Assembly (NCBI RefSeq): GCF_040802235.1
Contig: NC_133156.1
Location: 188,115,851 to 188,179,850, forward strand
Direction of reading: 5' to 3'
DNA length: 64,000 bases
From: Manis javanica
Taxonomy: Eukaryota; Chordata; Mammalia; Pholidota; Manidae
Both the position numbers and the translations under genes were made by a program. Positions 33,791 through 45,439 of this stretch are shown one piece after another. The notes below the pieces were generated by a model. The model saw only the letters and a list, made by a program, of their open reading frames with translations. It did not search any database and was not told the DNA's origin. The first letter of the stretch is position 1; each line of letters begins with the position of its first letter.

Positions 33791-33971
33791 ATTATGCATT
33801 GGCTGTCAGTCCTTATTGAGTGCCAGTGCATGCCAGGCTCAAAGGACAGAGTGCCAACCTGTTCATCCAGCAAGGGGGTCCCTGCCTCAGAGTTACTGTC
33901 TGGAGGGGAGGCAGACAGGTTAACAAGTACCCATGAACTAGTACAGTGATCTCTAGGCATGCAGGGGGTGC

Positions 33972-34031
33972 TGCAGGAGCACATACAGAACTGGGGCTCT
34001 TTGCAGGAGCACATACAGAACTGGGGCTCTT
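33972..34031 (+). repeat. 30-bp perfect tandem duplication
   Basis: Two identical 30-bp units, TGCAGGAGCACATACAGAAC followed by TGGGGCTCTT. Perfect identity points to a recent slippage event. Confidence 0.95.
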
Positions 34032-34084
34032 AGCCCCCGCAGCCCCCCTCCTGCCATCCAAAATCCTTTTTCCTTGCCTGGAAA

Positions 34085-34440
34085 GGTCTTTCCCCAGATA
34101 TCTGTATGACTCACTCCCTTGTATTATTCAGGACTCTGCTCAAATATCACCTCCTCCCAAAGAACCTCCATGGATCTTCCTGTCTAAAATAACTCCCACC
34201 CCCTACCCACCCCCTTCATTATCCTATACCTCATCTTGCTTTATTTTCTTTATAGTATTTACACCACTATGGATTCTGCTATGCACCTGTTATGGAAAAT
34301 ATGATTATTGACCATTTACCTACTATAAAGTGAGCTTGATGAGATCAGGGGCTTGGCTTATCCATTCTTGATTCCTTACATATCCCCAGTGTATAGAATG
34401 ATGCCTGGGCCACAGTGAGCCACTGATAAATGTCTCTGAT
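34085..34440 (+). mobile_element. L2 3' end, sense
   Basis: 'gactcactcccttgtattat', 'ctctgctcaaatatcacctc', 'agtgagcttgatgagatcag', 'catatccccagtgtatagaa', 'tgatgcctgggccacag' and 'actgataaatgtc' give the sense L2 3' end in order. Confidence 0.85.
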
Positions 34441-34580
34441 GAATTAAGTGAGCTCTAAGCTGGATACTGAAGGATTAATAGAAGTTGGCCAAGGAAAGCG
34501 TAGGGAGAGAAGAGAAGACCCTTCAGATAGAGGCAACAGCACCTGCACAGGCCAGGGGGGGAGAGCAGAGCATTACAGCG
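34441..34580 (-). repeat. L2 relic, antisense, abutting the sense copy
   Basis: 'agctggatactgaaggatta', 'atagaagttggccaaggaaa', 'gaggcaacagcacctgcaca' and 'ggccaggg' are the antisense of an internal L2 3' block. It directly follows a sense L2 end. Confidence 0.6.
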
Positions 34581-34609
34581 AGTTATGCAATATGGTAAGT
34601 GTGTCAATT

Positions 34610-34920
34610 TGGATCCTGTGAGCAGTGGAATCGAAGAAAGCATCAAACATGCAAGAGACTTATTGGGAGAAAATTCCTGAGAGGATAAAAGTGAAGTAAC
34701 AGGAGACGTGGGTCAGGGGTACTTCTAACCATGATGTGGGTCTGACCCATAAAAGAATCTGGGGAAGGAAGGAGGATTTGGGGGAAGAATTTCAGACTGC
34801 AGTACACTTTAGGAAAGTTTCAGCCAGGCCAGTGGGGAGTTCCTGAGTCAAAGTTGTCCCTCGGAGGACTCTCCCACAGGGATGAGTGGGTTTGACGTAA
34901 AACCCTGCTAAACCCAGTCC
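34610..34920. repeat. Unnamed repeat relic
   Basis: 'catgcaagagacttattggg', 'gaagtaacaggagacgtggg', 'aagtttcagccaggccagtg' resemble the block at 2971-3392 in layout. Low confidence. Confidence 0.3.
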
Positions 34921-35690
34921 TTGGCAAGGAGCAGCTCGGGGGCATGTGGCCTTGGAGTGAATGCACTGAAGGGTCCAGAAGGATGGAAGCTGAGGCTGTC
35001 AGTCAGCTCTGCTCCCTGTGGCAGCAGATCTCAGAGGCACAATTCCATGACTGCCCAACCGGGAGGTGAGTCTGCAACCAAGCAGGATGGTCCTGGGGAC
35101 CCTGTCAAAGAGCTGGGCTTTGCCCTGACACAGCAAGATGCCATAGCACAGGTTTGTGCAGGGGGTGGAAAATGACTGGATTTGCACATCAGAAGAATCA
35201 CTTTGGCCACAGCGGAGAAAATGGAAATCAAAACCTTGTTAGAAGTCTAGAGCAGTTCTCCAGGCTGTTGGGGCTTAGGGGGGCAAAGCATAATGCCCTT
35301 TTGCCTTCCATCCTTGTTTTGAAACATTTTGAGAAACAAATACAGGAGGCCTCCTGGGGGAGGTCAGACAGCACCTTCATTCCTGATGAAGCTGCTGGAT
35401 AATGTGCCTTGGTCAGAGAGCCAGATGGGTTTCCTGGCACTCCCTGCCCAACTGCTCCTTCCAGTCTGGCCCTGAGGCAGCCCGCCTGAGTGCAGCTAGG
35501 GGCTCCTCTGCAGAATCACTACTGTCTCTGGGCCAAGGTGAGGAAGGAAAAGAGAGGCTGAATCCCCAGCACTTACTATGGTCTTTTCCTTGTTTAACTC
35601 CACCCAGTGGAAATGTGGACTCTTGTCGCCAAGGGGGGGTAAATAAGGAGGCCACAGGTGTTAGTCTTAGAAGCATGAGGATGGGAACCA
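34921..35690. other. Unassigned intergenic DNA
   Basis: No gene called. An exon-like stretch at 35464-35536 (acceptor 'gctccttccag', donor 'gtgagg') is open in one frame but unsupported. Confidence 0.35.
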
Positions 35691-35694
35691 GTGT

Positions 35695-35890
35695 TCCCCA
35701 TTGTCACAGGCGAGAGATGAGGGTGGCCTGGGCCGGGGTGGTGGCATTAGAGTTGGAGAGAGGACAGAAGGAACTGACACATCTAGTAACTGAATGGATG
35801 GTGGGGAGTGTGGGGGGTGATGGCTCTGTGTGCTCAGAGAAAGAGCAAGGATGAGGCCTGGATTTTTGACTGATGGAGAATGGTGGGGCA
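35695..35890 (-). repeat. L2 internal relic, antisense
   Basis: 'cacaggcgagagatgagggt', 'ggcctgggccggggtggtgg', 'agtaactgaatggatggtgg' match the antisense L2 block that is also seen near 13105-13280. Confidence 0.65.
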
Positions 35891-35924
35891 TTCAGTTGCC
35901 CACCGCCAGCCCATGAGGTGCTGT

Positions 35925-36230
35925 GACGATTAGTTTACATGTCAACTTGAATGGGCCATATGGTGCCCTGATGTTTGGTCAAACATCCCGGATGTGTCTG
36001 TAACAGTCTTTTTAGACAGGATTGACATTTGGGTTGGTTGACTGAGTAAGGCCGATTGCCCTCCCCAGTGTGGCTGGACCTCATCATCAGCTCAATACCT
36101 GATCAGAAAAAAAAGGCTGACCCTCCCACCAGTAAGAGAGAATTCCTCCTGTGTGTCTGATTGAGCTGGATATTGGTCTTTTTGTGCCTTTAGACTCTAA
36201 CTGGAACATCGGGATGAGGAGAAGCCCAGG
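35925..36230 (+). repeat. LTR-like interspersed repeat, sense
   Basis: 'gtgacgattagtttacatgt', 'caacttgaatgggccatatg', 'tgtttggtcaaacatcccgg', 'gattgccctccccagtgtgg' and 'ggctgaccctcccaccagta' are the sense of the repeat found antisense at 20115-20570. Confidence 0.65.
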
Positions 36231-37013
36231 ACAGACTGCCCACTTCACAGGGTTGCTGAGATACTAAAACTTGCTAAGAGCCCTGAATGTGTTTTGAAAA
36301 AAGCATTTTACAATGTAAGCTATGCAATGAAAATTAGCACCATCTGGGTACCTATCAGAAACCAGAGAGAACTTGGAGAAACTAAGTCTATATCAGGTTT
36401 TGCCATACTTTTTAAACAATATCCCACCAAACAGAAGATTAGACTGAGATTTAATTTCCACCTGTTGTGTTATGAAAACAATAGATACATGTCTTATTTC
36501 CCAGTTACACAGACTCCGCCCCTCTGGAGATCTCAGTTTGCTCCCGCAGCCTCACCCCCCCAGGATGTGGTTAAGGAGATTCTAACCTGAAATCCAGCGC
36601 CAGTTCTGACATGGTTGGTTTTAAGGACTAGCTGGAAACCAGCAGCCCTACTTGGGTCATTACCCCCCTCATCTCTCTCTTCCCCAGAGCTGAAGTCACA
36701 GGCCCCCTCCTCTGGTCCCAGCCAACCCTGGCCTCTTGGGCCATCCTACCCCACCTCTAGCGTCTGCTAGTGCCAGCATCCTGCAGTTAGTTAAGTTAGC
36801 CAGAAAAGGCCTATCCAGTCTCAGTCTCCGTCACTTAGACTGGGGATCCTACCTTCACTTTCTAATCTGCTCATTTCTCCCATCCTGCTGGAGTGGGGCT
36901 TGACCCTGAATTCTGGCTACACCCCCTGGTTAGCAGTGAGTAGGGGCAGGAACAGGCTGAGATTCCTGTGGGTACAGTTGGGCCACGTGTCTTGCCTCAC
37001 TCCGTGTGTTTAG
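36231..37013. other. Unassigned intergenic DNA
   Basis: No recognisable gene or repeat. Confidence 0.4.
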
Positions 37014-37091
37014 TTCTGAGCTCTGAGACCTTAGTGTTCCAAGGTAAACACAAAGCTGACCCTAGTGACCAGGGGTCTGGGCTTCTCTCCG
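37014..37091 (+). repeat. Local direct repeat, copy 1
   Basis: About 78 bp ('gagctctgagaccttagtgt', 'ctgaccctagtgaccagggg', 'tctgggcttctctcc') repeated at 37430-37510 at roughly 75-80 per cent identity by eye. Confidence 0.75.
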
Positions 37092-37429
37092 GAACTTCCT
37101 GCCCTCCTGATCCCTCACAGAGCCACAGGACCAGCAACCAGTTCAGCTACCCCAAGGTTAAATGGTGCACTAGGCCAGAAGAATCAACCTGGTTTAAAGC
37201 TGGCAAGAAGATCCTGGGTCAGCTTAGGTTGTCTTCCTGTCGACTGCCACTGACCTAGCCAGCAAGCAGTGCAGGCTGGCGAGCACTGTGCAGGGTCTGT
37301 TCCCCATCTGCATGTAGCCGGGCACCATCGATATTTAACTGATGGTGGAAAGGAAGGCAGAGGCAAGGCACACATCCTTGACCTGTCCCTTAGCCATTAA
37401 CTGTGTAGTTAAATAACCTGGTGAAAGGT

Positions 37430-37510
37430 GCTGAGCTCTGGAACTCGGGGGTTCCAGGTAAACACCAGTCTGACCCTAGTGGCCCAAGGGTCTGGGTGTC
37501 TTTCCAGAAA
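37430..37510 (+). repeat. Local direct repeat, copy 2
   Basis: 'gagctctggaactcgggggt', 'ctgaccctagtggcccaagg', 'gtctgggtgtctttcc' pair with 37014-37091. The spacing is about 415 bp. Confidence 0.75.
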
Positions 37511-37779
37511 GACAGGAGTCTCCAGCAGCTGTTCAGGAAAGTCACCAGGTTTTGTAACTGGGCATTATAGGGAGATCATAGGAGCCGTGGTCACTTGAAA
37601 GCTTCAGGAACAAAATCAATACAGGCCCTGCTAGCCAACATTTCACAGCACGTTTCAGCTGTCTGTTGATGCTAAACTGGAAAGAGTTGAGAGGGGCTCC
37701 AGCTGCCCTGCTGGGATGGGGAGGCTGTTGACAATTGCATTTAGTAGCCACTCAGAGAAGCCCTCCAAGAGAGGAATCT

Positions 37780-38005
37780 AATCTTTCTTAGAGCTGAGGT
37801 CAATGGACTTCACAGGAAGTAAGTGACAGGGTTCAAAATTATTGATTGTGCTGAGTGGCCTCTGATCTCCAGGCATTTGCATGTAGTTATTAACCTCCAC
37901 AACAAGCCTGTGAATCCAGAAGGGGAAGGCCATGGGGCTTGGCCAAGGTCACCCAGCTCTCTCTCGATAGCCATGATTCCAGCACATCTGCCCCAGTGTA
38001 GTGTC
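37780..38005 (-). repeat. MIR/L2-type relic
   Basis: 'gcatttgcatgtagttatta', 'acctccacaacaagcctgtg', 'gcttggccaaggtcacccag' follow the antisense MIR/L2 3' motif ('cctcacaacaaccctgtga ... ggtcacacagct'). Confidence 0.6.
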
Positions 38006-38117
38006 TGGCTCTTTCCACAGTGCAAACTCTCAGGGGTGACAAGAACATGATTTAGACTCTGTATCAAGTTAAAGTGACTACATCTTAGGTTCTCAAACAG
38101 CAGATTTGAAATAGGCA

Positions 38118-40850
38118 GCTGTGGGCAGACCTAATGCCCTTAAAGTTTTACAAAAAGTAGAAAAGGAGGGAATACTTCCAAACTCATTCCATGAGGCCAG
38201 CATCACTCTAATACTAAAACCAGGCAAAGACATCACAAAAAAGGAATATTGCAGACCCATATCCCTAGTGAACATAGATACAAAATACTCAACAAAATAT
38301 TAGCAAACCAAATTCAAAAATACATCAAAAAGATCATCGATCATAGTCAAGGAGGATTTAGTCCAGGGAAGCAAGGATGATACAACATTTGAAAATTCAT
38401 CAACATCATACTCCACATCAACAAAAAGAAGGACAAAAACCATATGATCATCTCCATAGATGCTGAAAAAGCATTTGACAAAATTCAACATCCATTCATG
38501 ATAAAAACTCTCAACAAAATGAGTATAGAGGGCAAGTACCTCAACATAATAAAGGCCATATATGACAAACTGACAGCCAACATCATATTTAACAGTGAGA
38601 AGCTGAAAGCTTTTCACTGAAGATCGGGAACAAGACAAGGATGCCCACTCTCCCCACTTCCCTTGAACATAGTACTGGAAGTCCTAGCCACAGCAATTAG
38701 ACAACACAAAGAAATAAAAGGCATCCAGATTGGTAAGGAAGAAGTCAAACTGTCACTGTATGCAGATGACATGATATTGAACAGAAAAAACCCTAAATAA
38801 TCCACTCCAAAACTAGGAGATCTAATATCTGAATTCAGCAAGGTTGCAGGATACAAAATTAATACACAGAAATCTGTTGCATTCCTATACACTAACAATG
38901 AACTAGCAGAGAGAGAAATCAGGAAAACAGTTCCATTCATAGTTGCATCAAAAAGAATAAAATACCTAGGAATAAACCTAACCAAGGAAGTGAAAGACCT
39001 ATACCCTGAAAACTACAAGACACTCATGAGAGAAATTAAAGAAGATACCAATAAATGGAAACACATCCCGTGCTCATGGGTAGGAAGAATTAATATTGTC
39101 AAAATGGCCATCTGCCTAAAGCAATCTACAGATTCAATGCAATTCCTATCAAAATGCCAACAGCATTCTTCAATGGACTAGAACAAATAGTTTTAAAATT
39201 CATATGGAACCACAAAAGACCCTGAATAGCCAAAGCAATCCTGAGAAGGAAGAATAAAACAGGGGGATCTTGCTTCTCAACTTCAAGCTCTACTACAAAG
39301 CCACAGTAATCAAGATAATTTGGTACTGGCACAAGAATAGACCCATAGATGAATGGAACAGAATAGAGAGTCCAGATATTAACCCAACCATATATGGTCA
39401 ATTAATTAATGATAAAGAAGCCATCAATATACAATAGGGAAATAACAGCCTCTTCAACAATTGGTGTTGGCAAAACTGCACAGCTACATGCAAGAGAATG
39501 AAACTGGATTATTGTTTAACCCATACACAAAAGTAAACTCTAAATGACTTGAATGTAAGTCATGAAACCATAAAACTCTTAGAAGAAAACATAGCCAAAA
39601 ATCTCTTGAATATAAACTTGAGCAACTTTTTCCTGAATGCATCTCCTCAGGCAAGGGAAACAAAAGCAAAAATGAACAAATGGGACTACATCAAACTAAA
39701 AAGCTTTTGTACAGCAAAGGACACCATCAGTAGTACAAAAAGGCATCCTAACAATATGGGAGAATATGTTTGTAAACAATATATCTGACAAAGGGGTTAA
39801 CATCCAAAATATATAAAGAACTCACATGCTTCAACAACCAAAAAAGCAAATAACCTGATTAAAAAAATGCATGGAGGATATAAACAGACAGTTCTCCAAA
39901 GAAGAAATTCAGATGGCCAACAAGCACATGAAAAGATGCTCCACATCACTAATTATCAGGGAAATGCAAATTAAAACCACAATGAGATATCACCTCACAC
40001 CAGTTAGGATGGCCAACACTGAAAAGACAAGGAACAACAAATGCTAGCGAGGATGCGGAGAAAGGGGAACCCTCCTACACTGCTGGTGACAATGTAGGCT
40101 AGTTCAACCATTGTGGAAAGCAATATGTAGGTTCCTCAAAAAAAACTAAAAATATAAATACTATTTGACCCAGGAATTCCACTCCTAGGAATTTACTCAA
40201 AGAAAACAAGATCCCAGATTCAAAAAGATGTATGCACCCCTGTGTTTATCGCAGCAGTATTTACAATAGCCAAGATACGGAAGCAACCTAAGTGTCCATC
40301 AGTAGATGAATGGATAAAGAGGTGGTACATATACACAATGGAATATTATTCAGCCATAAGAAGAAAATAAATCCTACCATTTGCAACAACATAGATGGAG
40401 CTAGAGGGTATCATGTTCAGTGAAATAAGCCAGATGGAGAAAGACAAGTATCAAATGATTTCCCTCATTTGTAGAGCATAACATAGAAGAAAAACTGAAG
40501 GAACAAAACAGCAGCAGACTCACAGACTCCAAGAGACTAGCAGTTACCAAAGGGGAAGGGTGGGGGAGGTGAATGGGGAGGGAGGGAAAGGAGATTGAGA
40601 GGTATTATGATGAGCACACATGGTGTGGGGGTGTCACGGGGAAGACAGTATAACACAGAGAAAACAAACAGTGACTCGGTGGCATCTTGCTACCATGATG
40701 GACAGTGACTGTGGTGGGGTGTGGGGGGGGACTTGATAATATGGGTGAATGTAGTAACCATGATGTTGCTCGTGTGAAACCTCCATAAGATTGTATATCA
40801 ATGATACCTTAATTTAAAAAATAAATAATAAATAAAATAAAGTACAATAT
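38118..40850 (+). mobile_element. 5'-truncated L1, sense, about 2.7 kb
   Basis: Starts inside the RT domain ('aaactcattccatgaggcca'), includes '[13 protein letters not shown]' near 38460, a FADD-type box near 38760 (TATGCAGATGAC, Tyr in place of Phe), ORF2 C-terminus, 3' UTR and an A/T-mixed tail. The Cys-rich domain near 40045 starts 'tgctagcgaggatgcgg', altered. The 3' end 'gaaacctccataagattgta' marks the older subtype shared with the 20.9-kb copy. Broken by many frameshifts and stops. No clear target-site duplication. Confidence 0.93.
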
Positions 40851-41475
40851 GCTGCTCTGTTCATAATTTTCCTTCTCACCTTGGAAAACTGGCACCAGCT
40901 CTACCCACCCTCAACACAGTCAGCCCCTGCCATGGCCCATCAGACTTCCCCCAAGACACTCCCACCCCCAAGCCTTGGGGGAGGTTTGTGCTTTTCCTCC
41001 ACAGTAGATCAGCTGTCATCCCAAGGAAGAATCTAATAAAGCCAGAGATGGGTATTCAATTCTAAATTTTCCTTAAGAGTTTCCTGATTTGGCTTAGACC
41101 CAGCCTAATTTCTCCCAAGACTAATGGCACAGGGGTAGCATAATCATTTATGTAACCTTGAAAATAATACAGTGGTTGTAAATTACATCAAGTTGTGCAA
41201 TGGAGTTAAGCTTTATTTCTCCAAGACCCTCACAACATTGTATAAATGAGCAGTTGCAGAGCCATATGTATGGTATAATCCTGTATGTATGGTTTCCATA
41301 AAATTAAAATCTCTATATAAATGATGTGTATTCATAGGAAATAATCTGACAAGATGCTTAGTCAACTGCTAGGTTTACTCAGCAGTTAGGTGCAAGCCTC
41401 TACAAGGCATGTGCATAAAGGGCCCTTACATGTTTTCCTTCTCACACTTCTATATATTTTGACATTTTTGTAACA
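40851..41475. other. Unassigned intergenic DNA
   Basis: No recognisable gene or repeat. Confidence 0.4.
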
Positions 41476-41479
41476 ATAT

Positions 41480-42255
41480 GAATAATTTTAAATTTATTTT
41501 TAAATTTACATACCATAAAATTCACTGTTTTTGTCATACAGTTCTATAAGTTTTGACAAATGTATAGAATTTGTCACCACAGTCATCTCAGTTCCACCAC
41601 CTAAAAATGAAAAAAATATCTCTTTAGGGTCAACCCTCTCTCCATCCAAACCCTTGGAACCAGTGAGCTGTTCTCTGGCTCCGTGATATTGCCTTTTCCA
41701 AATGTCATACAAATGGAATCTTACAGTAAGTAACCTTTTGAGTCTGGCTTCAGTCACTCAATGTAATTATTTTCAGATCTGTTCATGTTCTTGCATGTAT
41801 CATAGATCATTCCTTTTATTGTTGAGTAATATTCTGTTACATGATGTACATTGTTTATCCATTCAGCACTTGTGACAATTGTGCATAAAGCAGCTATAAA
41901 CATTCATGTGCAGGTTTTCATGTGGACATAATTTATTTTGGGTGAATACCTAGAAGTAGGCATGTTGAGCCATGGGTCATTCCCATTTTGCATTCCTCAT
42001 AAAGAAATTTGAGAGTTCCAGCACTTTACACCATCTCCAGAACTCAAACTTGATACGGTTAAGTGTTTCTGATTGTAGCCCTCCTGATAAATATGTGGTG
42101 ATACCTCACCGTGGTTTTAATTTGCATTTCTGTACTATTTTTGTTGAACATTGTTTCATGTGCTTAATTTATTTGCTATCTGTTTTGGTAAAGTTTCTGT
42201 TCACATCTTTTGCACATTTTTGTTCAACTGCTTTGTTATTGTTGAGTTGCATTAC
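41480..42255 (-). mobile_element. Old L1 (L1M/L1ME-type) 3' part, antisense
   Basis: 'atttacataccataaaattc', 'atacagttctataagttttg', 'tccttttattgttgagtaat', 'aacattcatgtgcaggtttt', 'gtgatacctcaccgtggttt' are antisense old-L1 3' UTR and ORF2 end. Confidence 0.85.
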
Positions 42256-42778
42256 TGTTTTTAAGAGCTTTATCAATGTATAATTGACATACAATAAAAT
42301 GAATTTATTTAAAATGTACAGTTTGATAAATGTGACATAAGCATACATCCATGAAACACTGCCACAATCAAGGTAATGAATATATCCATCCCCCCAAAAA
42401 AGTTTCATACCCCTTTATAATCCTTCTTCCATTTCCCTTCCTGCCACCCCCATTCCCCAGGCAACTAGTGATTTGCTTTCTGTCACCATGGATCAGTTTG
42501 CATTCTATAGAATTTCATATGAGTGGAATCATACAGTATGCACTCTTTCTGTCTGGCTTTTTTCACTCAGCACAATCACTTTGTAATCTATCCACATCAT
42601 TGGGTGTAGCCAAACTTTCCCTTTTTATTGCTGAGAGTATTTCATTGAATCAATATATCTCAATTTGTTTATTCACTTACCTGTTGATGGACATGTGAGT
42701 TGTTTTCAGTTTTTTTGCCATTACAAATAAAGCTGCTATGAACATACATGTACAAGTCTTTGTCTGGGCATATAGTTT
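42256..42778 (-). mobile_element. Second old L1 3' part, antisense
   Basis: A new 3' end begins directly after the first: 'aagagctttatcaatgtata', 'attgacatacaataaaatg', 'aatcatacagtatgcactct', 'ttgatggacatgtgagttgt'. Two antisense L1 ends are thus in tandem; the second either inserted in the first or abutted it. Confidence 0.85.
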
Positions 42779-42789
42779 TGTTAGGTAGA

Positions 42790-43295
42790 AAGATAGACAT
42801 GAACTGCTGGGGAAGAGGAAGATAAGGTTCAAGGAAAAACCTGCCCAGTTAGGAGATCCCACTTGAAGTCAAAAAAGGCTTTGCAGGGAGATGACTTCCT
42901 TGCCTATGGGACCAGGCCAAACTGGTCCCAACCAGATATCACACTGGAGCAAACAAACTAAACTGCCCATCACCCAAACCACACATCTTCACAATCTCAT
43001 TAAAATAAAACTGCAGTTTTGTCCCACCCATCCCTATGGGCTTTTGTGTGCATATTTTGGGAAAAGACATGAGCACCAATTTAAAGAACTTTTTTTGCTT
43101 GAGATGCCTTATAAATGCCCCATTTCTTGAGTCTGGCAGACAAGTTGTTTCTGTTAACTGGCCTTGCTGCTGGTGAAGCAGAAACTTCCTGTCCCAGGAT
43201 TCAGTCCTCATTCTGATGAGCATCTATAAAGGCTTGACAAACCGTTTTATTTCAGAACCTATTGGTCTCTAGAGGTTTTTATTTGTCACATCCAT
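42790..43295 (+). repeat. Possible solo LTR
   Basis: About 500 bp starting 'tgaactgctggggaagagga' with a TATA-like 'ccttataaatgcc' (43108-43120) near 'cccatttcttgagtctggca' and an end 'ggtttttatttgtcaca'. Layout (TG start, TATA about 320 bp in, CA end) resembles a class I retroviral solo LTR. No target-site duplication was confirmed and no internal region is adjacent. Confidence 0.35.
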
Positions 43296-43504
43296 GCTGC
43301 ATATGTGACTAACAAGTAAAGTACCTGACATGGCCTGAGGGTGCCAGGAAAGTTTCCTGAGAGAGGGAGCATGTGGGGCAGGGGTGTGGGGTGCAGGGCA
43401 ATGAAGGAGCAGTAGGGAGTGGGGGTTGGGGTAATTTCCTTCGGAGTAACATCCTTCTCTGGAACTGGGATTTTATTATTTGTTCCATGTGAGCTTCTCA
43501 GAAG

Positions 43505-43692
43505 TTTAGAGTAGTGGTTCTCAAAGAGCAGTCCTTGGGTCAACAGGCTCAGCACCACTAGGACCTTGTTTGAAATGCAAATTATCAGACCATCCCAGAC
43601 CTTCCACCTAATTGGAAACTCTGGAGGTGGAGCCCAGCAATTTGTGTTTCCACCCGTGATTGTGATGTCGGCTCAAGTTTGGGAAACTTTAG
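43505..43692 (+). repeat. MER5A-like hAT relic
   Basis: 'gtagtggttctcaaagagca', 'gtttgaaatgcaaattatca', 'gaaactctggaggtggagcc', 'cagcaatttgtgtttccacc' are sense MER5A in order. Confidence 0.8.
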
Positions 43693-44262
43693 AAATCCAC
43701 TACTTAAAAATATCCCCACCATCCCACCCCCGATCACCTAATTCTCTCTCCTCCCTCTCATTCTCTTTCTCTCAGACACACACAAACACGTGACTGGCAA
43801 AAAGCCATAGACTGAATCTGTGGAGCTTGAATCTGTGGGGTGAAGAGCCCAGATTATTCAGAAGCTGATTTACAAACTCCTAAAACTTCCCTCCCCCCGG
43901 CTTTCCAACAGAAGCCCTTGCTTCCAGTACAACTTTCACACAGTCCTCATTCAACTCTGTGCCGACCTTACTCTTGTATTCCAACTGGGCACAAAGCTGA
44001 GGGCTGTTTCCCCATTGTCTGTCCGATGAATGCTTGGAATGGAGTCCCAGCTGCCCAGTCGTGCTCAGTAACCCGAAATAGACCTGCAAGTCCCCGGGGA
44101 AATTCTCTCTTCCTGTTGGAGAGGAAAAGGACGTCGGTGACACAGCACCTCCCTGTGGCATTGAGGGAGAGAGCCGCGCTTGTACCCCCAGTCCGTGTGG
44201 GCTTGGAGTTGGCCGAGAGGGACCTTAAACTTCATCAAACCTAAACATAGCACAGCGGCCAT
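43693..44262. other. Unassigned intergenic DNA
   Basis: A 134-codon frame at 43840-44244 has antisense frames through it and no domain. No feature called. Confidence 0.4.
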
Positions 44263-44264
44263 TT

Positions 44265-44425
44265 AAAGAGCATTTATTAAGTGTTAGCATCATAACCATT
44301 GCTTTATCTTTTGTAGCCTCAGATTTTCCTATGTGGTAGAGTAGGTCACACAGCTCATAAGTGACAGCCAGTCTGTGCGTCCCTGCAGTCCATACAGAGG
44401 CCACACAGCTAAGCACCACTCCATC
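44265..44425 (-). repeat. MIR/L2-type relic
   Basis: 'aaagagcatttattaagtgt', 'gtagagtaggtcacacagct', 'cataagtgacagccagtctg' follow the antisense MIR motif. Confidence 0.55.
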
Positions 44426-44461
44426 CTTCCAGCCGCCTACTTGGTGGGCAAGGCTCCTTAG

Positions 44462-44612
44462 AACCGTGCTTCTTAAACTCAACACGTGCAGGCGGTGCCC
44501 GGAGAGCTTGTTAAAATGCAGATTCTGATTCAGCAGATCTGGGTAGGGACCCAAGATTCTGCATTTCTAAGGGTTCCTCGGCGGGGCCCATGCTGGTTTG
44601 TGGACCCGGCCG
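44462..44612 (-). repeat. MER5-like hAT relic
   Basis: 'gtgcttcttaaactcaacac', 'gagcttgttaaaatgcagat', 'tctgattcagcagatctggg', 'attctgcatttctaagggtt' are antisense MER5-type. Confidence 0.7.
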
Positions 44613-44874
44613 GGAAGCAAGCCCTTACAGCAGCGCTGTCCAGTAGTACTTTCTGTGGTGATGGACGTGCTCCAACTCTCTGCTATCTGACACACTGGCC
44701 ACTAGTGACTGAGAGTAAACGTTAATTTTAGTTAGTTTCAATTAATTTAAATTTAAATAGTGTCTCTGTACTGGACACATCAGGGTCCCTCGTGAGATGA
44801 CTTTCACTGAAGAGCCAAAACTCCATGGCTTGGTAAGCAGGACTATTGATTAACAGACTTTCAGAGTCATAGGA

Positions 44875-44992
44875 GATTAATATACCCCAACCTTGCTGTT
44901 TTACTTATGAGGCAACTGAGGCCCAGAGGGGCAAAGGTACCTTGTCCAGAGCCACAGAGCTATTTCAGCATTCTTTCCACCACTCCATACTT
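44875..44992 (-). repeat. MIR/L2-type relic
   Basis: 'ttttacttatgaggcaactg', 'aggcccagaggggcaaaggt' and 'agagccacagagct' follow the antisense MIR signature. Confidence 0.6.
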
Positions 44993-45435
44993 TCTTCTAG
45001 GTCAGCTGGAATCAAATGTTATTTGTTAGTTTGTACAATATATGAATCAGTTAACCAAGTTTAAAGGTTCTCTGTCTTCCAGGGAAATCAACAGATTTTT
45101 TTTTGCTACAATTGCAAGACCTGGATCACACAAAAAGAAGCATCCCCTTTTATGGGATGTTTTGCAAGGCCAGGGGTCCTGGAAAAACCTATATAAGAGA
45201 TAGCACCTGTTCAGGCCTCATTGGTGTGGCTGGTGTCTTTGCCCAGGAGATGTGGCTGACTTCAGTTGGTAGAAGCGTGCCAGGCACCAATGGTAACAAG
45301 CTGATTGTAACAGGTTGTTCTCTACCTATCACACTGGAATGAAGAATTGACTTGATGGATCATTTTTAGAAATCTGTTTTCTGGTTGTAAAGCAATGTAT
45401 GTACATTATATAGAATTTGAAAATTGCACTCAAAG
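44993..45435. other. Unassigned intergenic DNA
   Basis: No recognisable gene or repeat. Confidence 0.4.
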
Positions 45436-45439
45436 TATT

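Noticed and set aside
35464-35536. Exon-like open stretch
   Set aside because: Acceptor/donor pair present, but composition and lack of partners give no support beyond chance.
38118-40850. Target-site duplication 'taaagt' around this L1
   Set aside because: Six bases in an A/T-rich context, not distinguishable from chance.
43840-44244. 134-codon open frame as a gene
   Set aside because: Minus-strand frames of similar length cover the same DNA; no domain.
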